DNA of 64,000 nt from a candidate division KSB1 bacterium (GTDB lineage Bacteria; Electryoneota; RPQS01): the NCBI GenBank assembly GCA_016214895.1, contig JACRMR010000012.1, forward strand, positions 186,001 to 250,000, in the 5' to 3' direction. Under the pieces are notes generated by a model that was given only the letters and a program-made list of their open reading frames with translations, ran no database searches and was not told the DNA's origin. How positions within the stretch are numbered: position 1 is the first letter of the stretch; each line of letters starts with the position of its first letter. The position numbers were made by a program, and so were the translations under genes. This document shows positions 26,259 through 34,772 of this stretch, piece by piece.

Positions 26259-27938
26259 TCAGTATGCCGGTAATGGCGTTTTGGCTCTCACCTTGCGATA
26301 CACAGGCTCAGGCACACCCATCAACAGCTTGCCCGACGCGCCCAGTCCTTCCCACGTCAAATCCTTGAAGCCCGCCACGCTCGCGCCGATCAGGTCGAAC
26401 ACGCCGGCGTTCGAGTGCGCGTTCACCGTGAGGCCCAACCGCTGGCCAATTTCCTGCCAGACCTGCCACTCCGGAACGGCCAGACCAAGCGGCTCGAAAC
26501 ACTTGAGCGCGCGCTGTACACGGCCCTGAAAATTCGTATAACTGCCGTCGCGCTCCGCCCACATCGCCAGCGGAATCACGTCGTCCGCGACTTCGCAGAA
26601 CGCATTGCCGTGCGTGGTCAGATAGAGAATGTAAGCGCAGTGCTGGTCGAGCTTGTTCAACTCCTTCGCGGAGAGCAGCTTCGACAAGTCATGGTTCACC
26701 ACGATCAGCAACTCATACTCGCCCTCCACCGCCGCCGCGAGAATGTCATCGCCCTCGCTCTGCCCCGCCGGATGCGGACGCAACCCCAGCTCCGCCGCCC
26801 CGCGCCGATTCGGCGACAGATCGGACTTCATCAGGAGCTCGTCTTCGACTCCGCCCGGCTCTTTCGTCAACTGCACGTCGATCGTGTGCACCTTCAGATG
26901 ATCGTCGAACAACCGCTTGAGCAGGAACAGATCTTCATTCGACGACCGCGGCGAGCCGAGCACGGCGACGCTCTTGGGGCCGTGCTTGTCCAGCGTTGCT
27001 TTGAGTTTCGTCGCGGCGCGCTCCACAACCTCGGCAACCGTCAGCGGATGGCCGTTGCGCTCTTCCTTGGTCAGCGGATGCAGCAAGCGATCCGGCGCGT
27101 CCACGCCGTGGTAGCTGTAACGGCCGCGATCGCACAGCCACCATTCATTCACCAGCCGATTGTAGCGCGGCTTCAATCTCTGAATCCGGCGCTCCGGATC
27201 GTTGTGCTTCCGCACGAGTTCCCAATCCACGAGCAGATTACAGCCGCGCGAACAGCCCGTGCAGATCGACGGAGTGTGCTTCAAATACCAGACGCGGCGC
27301 CTGAAGCGGAAATCCTTGTCGGTCAACGCGCCCACCGGACAGAGGTCCACCACGTTTCCGGCATAGGGGTTGTCGAGCTTTTTGCCCGGCACATTCATCA
27401 GTTCCGCTTCACCCCCGTGACTGAAGATGCCGAGTTCGTCACTGCCCACGATCTCCCGGCAGAACCGCACGCAACGCGAACAGACCACACAGCGCTCGCT
27501 GTCGAGCACCACGGTCGGACCGACGTCGTGCACTTTGTGCTTGTGCCGCTTGTCCGTCAGCTCCACGCGGCTGTCGTGCAGCCCGTACCGCATGTAATAG
27601 TTCTGCAAGTCGCATTCGCCCGCATCGTCGCAAATCGGACAATCCAGCGGATGATGCTGCAAGTAGAACTCGAGCACGTTGCTGCGCGTACGGTGAACCG
27701 GCTCGGTGTTCGTGTACACCTTCATGCCGTCGGCGGCCACGGTGTTGCAGCCGATCACGAGACTCTTCCGACCGTTCTGCTCGACCTCCACCTGGCACAT
27801 CCGGCACGAACCCACTACCGTCAAGCCGGCATGGTAACAATAGTGCGGAATCTCGATATTCAGCAGCTTCGCTGCTTCCACAAGATTCGTTCCCGCCGGA
27901 ACCTCAACGGGCTTGAAATCTATTTCGAGTTTAGGCAT
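26259..27938 (-). CDS. nuoG: NADH-quinone oxidoreductase subunit G (short form)
   Basis: I use ATG 27938, giving 559 residues starting MPKLEIDFKPVEVPAGTNL. Domains: 2Fe-2S ferredoxin (YCYHAG, GSCRMCQVEV, IGCNT), the His/Cys 4Fe-4S site (HHPLDCPICDDAGECDLQ), a further cysteine set (CVVCSRCVRFC), then a molybdopterin-oxidoreductase-type 4Fe-4S motif (CTGCSRGCNL) and only part of the catalytically dead molybdopterin domain. E. coli NuoG has about 900 residues, so the C-terminal region is reduced, as in several other phyla. Confidence 0.9.
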   Translation of the reverse strand: MPKLEIDFKPVEVPAGTNLVEAAKLLNIEIPHYCYHAGLTVVGSCRMCQVEVEQNGRKSLVIGCNTVAADGMKVYTNTEPVHRTRSNVLEFYLQHHPLDCPICDDAGECDLQNYYMRYGLHDSRVELTDKRHKHKVHDVGPTVVLDSERCVVCSRCVRFCREIVGSDELGIFSHGGEAELMNVPGKKLDNPYAGNVVDLCPVGALTDKDFRFRRRVWYLKHTPSICTGCSRGCNLLVDWELVRKHNDPERRIQRLKPRYNRLVNEWWLCDRGRYSYHGVDAPDRLLHPLTKEERNGHPLTVAEVVERAATKLKATLDKHGPKSVAVLGSPRSSNEDLFLLKRLFDDHLKVHTIDVQLTKEPGGVEDELLMKSDLSPNRRGAAELGLRPHPAGQSEGDDILAAAVEGEYELLIVVNHDLSKLLSAKELNKLDQHCAYILYLTTHGNAFCEVADDVIPLAMWAERDGSYTNFQGRVQRALKCFEPLGLAVPEWQVWQEIGQRLGLTVNAHSNAGVFDLIGASVAGFKDLTWEGLGASGKLLMGVPEPVYRKVRAKTPLPAY

Positions 27939-28034
27939 CCTGACGTGTGACCATTCCCTTCCACCACCGTGATTGATAGCCTGATCGCGAGCCGCCAGCA
28001 TTCGGCCGGGCCAGCAATCGGAGCACAGACGCGA

Positions 28035-29579
28035 TCAGCCGCGGACCCGCGGAAGTACCCGGATCCAGAACATCGCCGTCGACAACGTCGCGCCACATAC
28101 GGCGATCCAAACTGAGACATACGGACTGCGAACCGCGCGCCGTGCGACTGCCGGCCACCAGCGATTGGACGTCGCCACCATCAGCGACGCACTGCCTAGC
28201 GCAGCCAGCCAGAGTCCAATCATCGCCGCATACCAATCCGCGCCGCGCTGCAGATGCAGGGTCGATTTGACGGCCGTCGCGAAACCGAACCAAACGTCTC
28301 GACTGGCGTGCGCGGCAACTAACAGAAGCGCGGCAAGAATCAGCAATGGACGTTCGCGCCGCGCCGGCACGGTCATCGTGGGCAGCGGTGCCACGCGCGC
28401 CGCGAGCAGCAAGAGAATCGCAGGTAAGTACGGAATGAACAACCGGCTGTGCATACTCTCGCCGGATTCGCGAAACCAATGCACGGACAGCAGACTCAGA
28501 GCCACTGCGGCAAGGAGTCCGCTCCACCCGAGCTGCGATTGGATTCCGGCCCGGCCGCCCGCACGCCACGCCAGTATCAGCAGCACAGCGGTGAGACCGA
28601 AATATAGACCATAGTACCACCCCGGCAACCAGACGCTTTGCGCCCCCAGGACTCCGACACCGGTCGGCAGGGCATTGTACACGGTCTTCAGCGCCGTCTT
28701 GACCCATGATAACAACTCACGGCCCCACGACGATGAGTGATAGGCGATCAAGTCAGCATCGAGTCGACGCGGATGTACCCTGAATGCGCGGTACATACTC
28801 CAACCGGCAAGGAGCAACGGCACGATCAGCAGAACCAGACGTTCCTTGGTCACGCGCCAGCGGGGCGGGGTCAAGAACAAGACCCCCACCATCGCGCTCC
28901 AAAAGAACACCACATTCGACTTGGTCATCATGCCCAGAGCCAACATGCAGGCGGAGATCCAGAGCGGAGCGGATCGGCCCTCGGACCGATATCTTAGCAG
29001 CCCCAAGATTGCTGCCGCGCAGAACACGCCGGCCAACATGTCATTGGAGATCGTGGCGCCGGAGAAAAGCATCGCGGGTGTCGTGGCCAACAGCGACACC
29101 AGCAAACTACCGACCGGATAGAATCCCGCGATGACCATCGTGCGGAACACGATCCAGAGCAGCACCATCCCAAAGATCACATTCGGCAGACGCAACATGC
29201 GGTATCGAAGCAGGTCGGTCGGCTCTGCTTTCGCGGCCATCGCCCGATGATCGTAAATGCGCTCCGGCCAAGCAGATTGTGCGCCGTCGCCTATCGGGAA
29301 CGCCCAACACATGCGGTGATTGGAATACCCGGTAACGCCGATCACGCATGCCAACGCAATGTGATAGAGCGGAGATTGAAAACCCTCCGACAGACTGTCT
29401 CGAACAATCTCCGATTGCGTCGGTAACCGCGCATTCGAATAGAGGAACTCGGCGTACCTGACATGAGCCGCCTCGTCGGGAGCCTCGCCCTCGGGCAACT
29501 GTTGGCTCCAGATCGCGCACACTGCGCCATAGATCAGAATGACATACAGGGCGGCTCGGTGCTGAACCGAGACGCGCAT
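28035..29579 (-). CDS. Polytopic membrane protein, DUF2142/PMT-like glycosyltransferase family
   Basis: The product has 514 residues with about ten to twelve predicted membrane helices. After the first helix comes the acidic loop EGEAPDEAAHVRYAEFL. It resembles the DE motif of DUF2142 and GT-C glycosyltransferases that use lipid-linked sugars; ISNDML later also fits. Function is inferred only at fold level. The ATG shares one base with the nuoF stop (TGATG, 29577-29581), so it is translationally coupled within the nuo cluster, between nuoF and nuoG. Confidence 0.6.
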   Translation of the reverse strand: MRVSVQHRAALYVILIYGAVCAIWSQQLPEGEAPDEAAHVRYAEFLYSNARLPTQSEIVRDSLSEGFQSPLYHIALACVIGVTGYSNHRMCWAFPIGDGAQSAWPERIYDHRAMAAKAEPTDLLRYRMLRLPNVIFGMVLLWIVFRTMVIAGFYPVGSLLVSLLATTPAMLFSGATISNDMLAGVFCAAAILGLLRYRSEGRSAPLWISACMLALGMMTKSNVVFFWSAMVGVLFLTPPRWRVTKERLVLLIVPLLLAGWSMYRAFRVHPRRLDADLIAYHSSSWGRELLSWVKTALKTVYNALPTGVGVLGAQSVWLPGWYYGLYFGLTAVLLILAWRAGGRAGIQSQLGWSGLLAAVALSLLSVHWFRESGESMHSRLFIPYLPAILLLLAARVAPLPTMTVPARRERPLLILAALLLVAAHASRDVWFGFATAVKSTLHLQRGADWYAAMIGLWLAALGSASLMVATSNRWWPAVARRAVRSPYVSVWIAVCGATLSTAMFWIRVLPRVRG

Positions 29580-30841
29580 CAGCCCTTCACCAACGCTTCG
29601 AACTCGTCGCGGTACTTCACAAGATAGCTCTTCGTCGGCCAGGCCACCGCGGCGCCGAGCGCGCAGATCGTCTTGCCGTCAATATTGTCCGCCACCTCGT
29701 ACATGTCGTCGATATCCTTGCGCGTGCCCTTGCCGTCCAGCAACTTCTTGGCCAGCCGCAACAGCCAGCCCGTGCCCTCGCGGCAGGGCGTGCATTGGCC
29801 GCAACTCTCGTGCGCGTAAAACCGCGTCATCCACAGCATCAGCCGCGGGATCGAGACCGTGTCGTCGATCACCATCACTGCCGCGCTCCCCAGCATCGAG
29901 CCCGCCGCCGCGACGGATTCAAAATCGAGTTTGAGGTCCTCGCACTCTTCCGCCTTCAGAATATGCGACGACGAACCGCCCGGAATCACCGCCTTCAGCT
30001 TGCGGCCATTGGGAATGCCGCCGCCGCATTCGTAGATGAGTGACTTCAGCGGCGTCCCCATCGGCAATTCGTAAACGCCCGGCTTGGCGACATGACCGGA
30101 CAGCGAAAATAACGACGTTCCGCCGTTCTTGGGCGAGCCCAAGGCGGCAAACTGCTCCGCGCCCATCTCGAGAATGCGCGGCACGAACGCCAGCGTCTCG
30201 ACATTATTCACGATGGTCGGCGCGCCCCACAGCCCCACGGCGGCAGGATAGAACGGCGGCTTCAGGCGCGGCCAACCCTTCTTGCCTTCCAGCGATTCGA
30301 GCAGACCCGTCTCCTCGCCGCAGATATACGCGCCCGCGCCGGTCGCCAAATGCGCGCTGCACGACCAACCGCTCTTGAGAATATTCTCGCCGACGAAGCC
30401 CTTCGCGCGCGCCTCGTCCACCGCCGCCTGCATCACCTTGGCGGGGTAGAAATACTCGCCGCGAATGTAGATATAGATGCGCTCAGCCTGCACCGCATAC
30501 GCGCAAATCAGCGCGCCTTCCAGCATCAGATGCGGATCACGCTCGAAAATCAGGCGATCTTTGCAGGTGCCCGGCTCGCTCTCGTCGCCGTTGACACAGA
30601 CATAGCGCGGGAACTTGTCCTTCGGCACGAAGCCCCACTTCATGCCCGCCGAAAAGCCCGCCCCGCCGTGTCCGCGCAGGCCCGACGCCTTCACGATCGC
30701 GGTCACTTCGTCCGGCTTCAGCTTGACCGCGCGCTTCAGCATCTCGTACGCGCCGTGCTTAGTGGCTACGTCGAGTTTCGCCATATTCGGCACCGCGAAA
30801 TTCCGCGAGACCACGCGCATCGTTCCGGTGGCGCTGCTCAT
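29579..30841 (-). CDS. nuoF: NADH-quinone oxidoreductase subunit F
   Basis: The product of 420 residues binds FMN and NADH (GLRGHGGAGFSAGMKW, CVNGDESEPGTCKDR) and the N3 4Fe-4S cluster (ESCGQCTPCREG). It is where NADH electrons enter complex I. Its ATG overlaps the nuoE stop (ATGA, 30838-30841). Confidence 0.95.
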   Translation of the reverse strand: MSSATGTMRVVSRNFAVPNMAKLDVATKHGAYEMLKRAVKLKPDEVTAIVKASGLRGHGGAGFSAGMKWGFVPKDKFPRYVCVNGDESEPGTCKDRLIFERDPHLMLEGALICAYAVQAERIYIYIRGEYFYPAKVMQAAVDEARAKGFVGENILKSGWSCSAHLATGAGAYICGEETGLLESLEGKKGWPRLKPPFYPAAVGLWGAPTIVNNVETLAFVPRILEMGAEQFAALGSPKNGGTSLFSLSGHVAKPGVYELPMGTPLKSLIYECGGGIPNGRKLKAVIPGGSSSHILKAEECEDLKLDFESVAAAGSMLGSAAVMVIDDTVSIPRLMLWMTRFYAHESCGQCTPCREGTGWLLRLAKKLLDGKGTRKDIDDMYEVADNIDGKTICALGAAVAWPTKSYLVKYRDEFEALVKG

Positions 30842-31395
30842 GCTTCGGCCACCTCGCCCACATTGCCCAACAGCGGCGTCGGATTGTCCGGCACAACCGG
30901 ATTACCGCTCTTGAAGCCGTCGATCAGCTTGTCGATCTTCGCCGGCGTGAGCTGATAATACTGATCCTCGTTCACGAGCAGCATCGGCCCCCACGAGCAA
31001 CCGCCCAGACACTCCACGCAACGCAGCGTGAACAGCTTGTCCGGCGTGGTCTGGCCCGCGTGAATGCCCAGTTTCTGCTCGAGATGGGCCAAGACCGCCT
31101 CGCCGCCCATCAGGCAGCAGGAGATGTTCTGGCAATATTGAATCAAGTACTTCCCAACCGCCGCGGAGCGCATCATCGAGTAAAACGTCAGCACTTCGCG
31201 GACTTTGACCAAACTGACGTGACACTGCTCGGCCAGCCAGTGCTCCGTCTCGGGGGAGATAAACCCGAGCACCTTTTGCGCCTCGAACATCAGCGGCACG
31301 AGTCCCGCTTCGCGATGCTCGGGCGGATAACGAAAGAAAATATCTTCCGCCTTTTTGTGCAGCGCTTCGGGAATCTGAGGATAATTTACGGACAT
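30838..31395 (-). CDS. nuoE: NADH-quinone oxidoreductase subunit E
   Basis: The product of 185 residues is the thioredoxin-like 2Fe-2S subunit (cluster N1a) of complex I. The four ligands lie in QYCQNISCCLMGG and RCVECLGGCSWGP. It pairs with NuoF. The gap upstream to nuoD holds a GTCA-type repeat. Confidence 0.95.
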   Translation of the reverse strand: MSVNYPQIPEALHKKAEDIFFRYPPEHREAGLVPLMFEAQKVLGFISPETEHWLAEQCHVSLVKVREVLTFYSMMRSAAVGKYLIQYCQNISCCLMGGEAVLAHLEQKLGIHAGQTTPDKLFTLRCVECLGGCSWGPMLLVNEDQYYQLTPAKIDKLIDGFKSGNPVVPDNPTPLLGNVGEVAEA

Positions 31396-31426
31396 GTTCT
31401 ATGAAGGAATCACGAAACTTAGACTC

Positions 31427-31514
31427 TGTCATCCTGAACACAGTGAAGGAGCTCCCGGGAGAGCGTCCCGCTCCCGTGGGATTCTTCAGCCCGCAGATCG
31501 GCTTCAGAATGACA
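31427..31514. repeat. GTCA-type inverted-repeat element, copy 2
   Basis: It begins TGTCATCCTGAAC and ends CAGAATGACA. Inside, GGGAGAGCGTCCCGCTCCC forms a smaller hairpin. It resembles the copy at 22795-22876 at both ends but not in the middle. It occupies nearly the whole nuoD-nuoE gap. Confidence 0.6.
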
Positions 31515-31522
31515 AGCTCGCC

Positions 31523-32782
31523 TTACCGGTCCAGCTCCCCGCCGATCATGTTGATGGAGCCGAACGTCGGTACGATGTCGGCGACGAGTGAGTTGTTGAT
31601 CATCTCGGGCATCGCGGCCACATAACTGAAACACGGCGGACGACAGCGCACGCGCCAGGGTTTGTCGTTGCAACCGTCTGTCACGTGCTCTTCCGGATAG
31701 CTCACGACATAGAATCCGAGTTCGCCGTTGCCGCCTTCGACCGCCTGATAGACTTCGCCCATCGGCACGCGAATCCCGTGGCCGCTCATGATCAGCTTGA
31801 AGTGATTCATGAGCCCTTCGATATTGCCGTAGGTATCTTTCTTCGACGGCAGCGTGATCCGTTTGTCGGGACTGGAAACCGGACCGCCGGGAATTGACGC
31901 GACGCACTGTTCGAGAATCCGGCAGCTCTGCTCCATCTCTTCCATGCGCACGAGATACCGGTCGAGATTGTCGCCGTTGTGACCGACCGGCACGTTCCAA
32001 TCGAGCTTGTCGTAAACGAGATACGGATAATCCTTGCGGATGTCGTAGCCGATGCCCGTCGCGCGCAAGAGCGGCCCCGTGAAGCCGTAGCCAATCGCGC
32101 GCTCGGTCGAAAGCTTGCCGATCCCCTGCATGCGCTCGACGAAGATGCGATTATACGTGAGCAAGATGTCGCACTCCTTCAGGATCGTGCGCACCTCTTT
32201 CACCGCCCACAAAACCTTGTCCAGCCAGCCTTCGCGCAGATCGTGCGGCATCCCGCCCACGCGCGTACTCGCCGTGGTCACGCGACCGCCGCAATAATCC
32301 TCGATCAGCTCGTACATGTACTCGCGGCCCTTGATCATGTACAAGAACACTGTGAACCCGCCGAGTTCCATCGCCGACGCGCCGACGCAGGTCAGATGAT
32401 CGGCGATCCGGCTGATTTCGCAGAGCAGCGTGCGGATGTACTGCCCGCGCGCCGGAACTTCGACGTTGAGCAGCTTCTCCACCGCCATGCAGTAGCCGAC
32501 ATTATTGATGCACGTCGAGACGTAGTTCAGCCGATCGGTATAGATCAGCGCCTGATTCCACGTCGCGTCTTCGCAACTCTTCTCCATCGCGCGGTGCAGG
32601 TAGCCGATCTCGATATCCGAGTCGATCACCAGCTCGCCCGAGAGCTTCGTGACAATCCGAATAATCCCGTGCATCGCCGGATGCGACGGACCGACGTTCA
32701 GCAACATCTCCTGCTGCTGATACTCCGGCTCCTCCTCAGGGATCGCGGGATCGTAGTCTAATTCAGTTTCTGTCTGTGACAT
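31523..32782 (-). CDS. nuoD: NADH-quinone oxidoreductase subunit D
   Basis: The product of 419 residues is the 49-kDa-type subunit that forms the quinone site with NuoB and NuoH. Conserved parts: LNVGPSHPAMHGIIRI, EIGYLHRAMEK, GGRVTTASTRVGGMPHD and the C-terminal DIVPTFGSINMIGGELDR. nuoC and nuoD are separate genes, with a MITE-like element between them. Confidence 0.95.
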   Translation of the reverse strand: MSQTETELDYDPAIPEEEPEYQQQEMLLNVGPSHPAMHGIIRIVTKLSGELVIDSDIEIGYLHRAMEKSCEDATWNQALIYTDRLNYVSTCINNVGYCMAVEKLLNVEVPARGQYIRTLLCEISRIADHLTCVGASAMELGGFTVFLYMIKGREYMYELIEDYCGGRVTTASTRVGGMPHDLREGWLDKVLWAVKEVRTILKECDILLTYNRIFVERMQGIGKLSTERAIGYGFTGPLLRATGIGYDIRKDYPYLVYDKLDWNVPVGHNGDNLDRYLVRMEEMEQSCRILEQCVASIPGGPVSSPDKRITLPSKKDTYGNIEGLMNHFKLIMSGHGIRVPMGEVYQAVEGGNGELGFYVVSYPEEHVTDGCNDKPWRVRCRPPCFSYVAAMPEMINNSLVADIVPTFGSINMIGGELDR

Positions 32783-32812
32783 GAGATAGAGTCAAAACGC
32801 GAAGAATTCCCG

Positions 32813-32946
32813 TCACCCCCCATAATCCCCCCTTGAAAAGGGGGAAGCAGTACCAAACACCTGTGGCTGCGACGATGACTTTCGCGCTTTCGAGAACATC
32901 AAGATCGCAACCGTCCCCCCTTCTAAGGGGGGACCTACAGGGGGGT
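32813..32946. repeat. Composite C-run/G-run inverted element (MITE-like), nuoC-nuoD gap
   Basis: The left half is CACCCCCC, a short spacer, then a hairpin CCCCCCTTGAAAAGGGGG. The right half (32911-32946) is its inverted counterpart CCCCCCTTCTAAGGGGGG followed by AGGGGGGTTC. A spacer of about 65 bases lies between. Better preserved copies are at 43307, 47341 and 49955. Confidence 0.75.
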
Positions 32947-32986
32947 TCTTTCGGAAGCTAATGGGTCCGGCCGGAATTGCTGCCGC

Positions 32987-33466
32987 TCAATTCTCCGGCC
33001 CGATCAACGGCTGCCGCTTTGTCTTGGGATAATCCTTGCGCAGTGGATGGCCCTTGAACTCCTCGTAGAGCATGATCCGCTTCAGATTCGGATGACCCTC
33101 GAACTTCACGCCGAATAAATCCCAGCACTCGCGCTCGTACCAGTTCGCAATCGGCCACAGCGAGGTCAAACTCGGCACGGTCGGGACCTGTTCGTCGCTC
33201 TGAATCTTCAGCCGCAGCCGGGCCTTCGTCTCCAGATTCATGAAGTGATAGACCACCTCGAAGCGCGGCTTGCGGGGCAGATAATCCACCGCCGTCAGGT
33301 CCACCAGAAAGTTGTAACCGAGTTGCTCTTTCAAGAGCGTCGCGATGCTGAGCAGATGCGTGCCGTCGATGATCAGCGTGCGATCGCCGTGCTGAGCATG
33401 CCAATCATACACCGCATGCGGCAACTTCTTCTCAATCGCAATCTGCTCGGGGAATTTGTCGGTCAT
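32987..33466 (-). CDS. nuoC: NADH-quinone oxidoreductase subunit C
   Basis: The product of 159 residues is the 30-kDa-type peripheral subunit. Conserved: LVDLTAVDYLPRKPRFEVVYH, WYERECWDLFGVKFEGHPNL and LRKDYPKTKRQPL. ATG start at 33466. Confidence 0.95.
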   Translation of the reverse strand: MTDKFPEQIAIEKKLPHAVYDWHAQHGDRTLIIDGTHLLSIATLLKEQLGYNFLVDLTAVDYLPRKPRFEVVYHFMNLETKARLRLKIQSDEQVPTVPSLTSLWPIANWYERECWDLFGVKFEGHPNLKRIMLYEEFKGHPLRKDYPKTKRQPLIGPEN

Positions 33467-33476
33467 ATCCGGTCTT

Positions 33477-33571
33477 CACCGAGCGGGGTCTGCGACCCCG
33501 CCGGAATTGGTGAACTCTCTTCTCTCGCGCGCTTCCAGGATTCCGGCAGGGACGCAGTCCCTGCTCGGCGG
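33477..33571. repeat. Palindromic element of about 95 bp, copy 1 (nuoB-nuoC gap)
   Basis: Ends CACCGAGC and GCTCGGCG are inverted. Inside, GGGGTC-TGC-GACCCC is a hairpin, and CCGGAATT faces GGATTCCGG. A close copy is at 34217-34312 and a partial one at 51248-51275. Confidence 0.75.
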
Positions 33572-33606
33572 ACAGCGGGCGATGCAATCGGCCCCTACGC
33601 CGCGAA

Positions 33607-33637
33607 ATCATCTATCATCTATCATCTATCATCTATC
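33607..33637. repeat. Heptanucleotide tandem repeat (ATCATCT)
   Basis: Four and a half units of ATCATCT lie between the palindromic element and the end of nuoB. Both sides carry a GGGCGATGCA(A/G)TC motif (33578 and 33662), another small repeat. Confidence 0.8.
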
Positions 33638-33681
33638 CCGAGCGCGTGTCCATGCGTCGCTACGGGCGATGCAGTCCGCCT

Positions 33682-34206
33682 CTACTTGTACCCTCTGCCG
33701 CTCGTGCCGGTGTGCTTCTCGTTCTGGATCAGCTCCTGCAATTTGAGCAGGCCATCCAAAACGGCTTCGGGACGCGGCGGACAGCCGGCGATGTAAATAT
33801 CCACCGGAATAATCGTGTCAATGCCCTGCACTGTCGCGTAATTGTCGTAGGGACCGCCGCAACTCGCGCACGCGCCGAAACTCACCACCCACTTCGGTTC
33901 GGCCATCTGCTCGTACACCGTCTTCAAGACCGGCGCGATCTTATGCGAGATGGTCCCCACGACCCACAGCACGTCGGCCTGGCGCGGCGAGAATCTGGGA
34001 AACGCGGCACCGAAGCGGTCGATGTCGTAATGCGAACAGGCCGTGGACATGAACTCCATGCCGCAGCAGGCCGTCACAAACGGATATTGAAACAGCGAGT
34101 ACTTGCGCGCCCAGCCGAGCAGCTTGTCGAACTTGGTCGTATAGACTGAGCCCTCAAGCGCTTGCAGTTCGTGGCCGTTCGCTGTCGGTTTTACCAGTGT
34201 GCTCAT
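33682..34206 (-). CDS. nuoB: NADH-quinone oxidoreductase subunit B
   Basis: The product of 174 residues holds the N2 4Fe-4S cluster next to the quinone site: the CC pair in FVTACCGMEFM, the Cys in FGACASCGG and the Cys in YIAGCPPRPE. ATG start at 34206. It is bracketed by two copies of the same 95-bp palindromic element. Confidence 0.95.
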   Translation of the reverse strand: MSTLVKPTANGHELQALEGSVYTTKFDKLLGWARKYSLFQYPFVTACCGMEFMSTACSHYDIDRFGAAFPRFSPRQADVLWVVGTISHKIAPVLKTVYEQMAEPKWVVSFGACASCGGPYDNYATVQGIDTIIPVDIYIAGCPPRPEAVLDGLLKLQELIQNEKHTGTSGRGYK

Positions 34207-34216
34207 ATTCTCAGGT

Positions 34217-34312
34217 CGCCGAGCGGGGTCTCTGACCCCGCCGGAATTGAGGAACTCGTTGGATAAGCGCGCTGCGAGGATTCCGGCAGAGACACAGTCC
34301 CTGCTCGGCGAA
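34217..34312. repeat. Palindromic element of about 95 bp, copy 2 (nuoA-nuoB gap)
   Basis: Ends CGCCGAGC and GCTCGGCG are perfect 8-bp inverted repeats. Inside, GGGGTC-TCT-GACCCC forms a hairpin. It is mostly identical to the copy at 33477 apart from the central 20 bases, in the same orientation. Confidence 0.75.
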
Positions 34313-34317
34313 CGCCG

Positions 34318-34680
34318 TCATTTCCACTCCAACACGCCTTTCTTCACCGCGTAATACAAACCGACCAGCAAGACCGCGATGAACACCATCATCGACACGA
34401 AGCCGATCATCCCGATCTGCCGGAAGCTCACCGCCCACGGATAGAGAAACGCGACTTCGATATCGAAGACAATGAACAGAATCGCGACCAGATAGTACTT
34501 GATCGGAAATGGCCGCCCGGCAGCCTGCTGCGGAATGATGCCGCTCTCGAACGGAGCGTCCTTCGTCTCGTTGTGCCGCTTCGGGCCAATCCAGGCCGAG
34601 AGCGCCACGAACAGCCCGGTAATCCCGGCCGCCGCGACCATCAAGACCAGAAAGACGACCAAGTTGTTGGTATCAAGCAT
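34318..34680 (-). CDS. nuoA: NADH-quinone oxidoreductase subunit A
   Basis: The product of 120 residues has three membrane helices and the conserved NuoA loop (KDAPFESGIIP) and LVAILFIVFDIEVAFLYPWA. It is the first gene of the nuo cluster in this window. Confidence 0.95.
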   Translation of the reverse strand: MLDTNNLVVFLVLMVAAAGITGLFVALSAWIGPKRHNETKDAPFESGIIPQQAAGRPFPIKYYLVAILFIVFDIEVAFLYPWAVSFRQIGMIGFVSMMVFIAVLLVGLYYAVKKGVLEWK

Positions 34681-34687
34681 GGGAAGA

Positions 34688-34771
34688 AAAACTTGAAAGC
34701 TGAAACTTGAAACCTGAAAACCGACTCACGCCTGATGCTGAATCAACTTTCACGTTTGAAGTTTCAAGTTT
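34688..34771. repeat. Inverted pair of heptamer arrays (AAACTTG-type)
   Basis: The left arm has four variable 7-base units (AAACTTG, AAAGCTG, AAACTTG, AAACCTG). After about 25 bases the right arm (34748-34771) reads as the reverse complement of such an array. The whole could fold as one long hairpin between nuoA and the ECF gene. Confidence 0.75.
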
Positions 34772-34772
34772 G

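Noticed and set aside
26415-27950. Long plus-strand frame opposite nuoG
   Set aside because: Antisense shadow of a conserved complex I gene.
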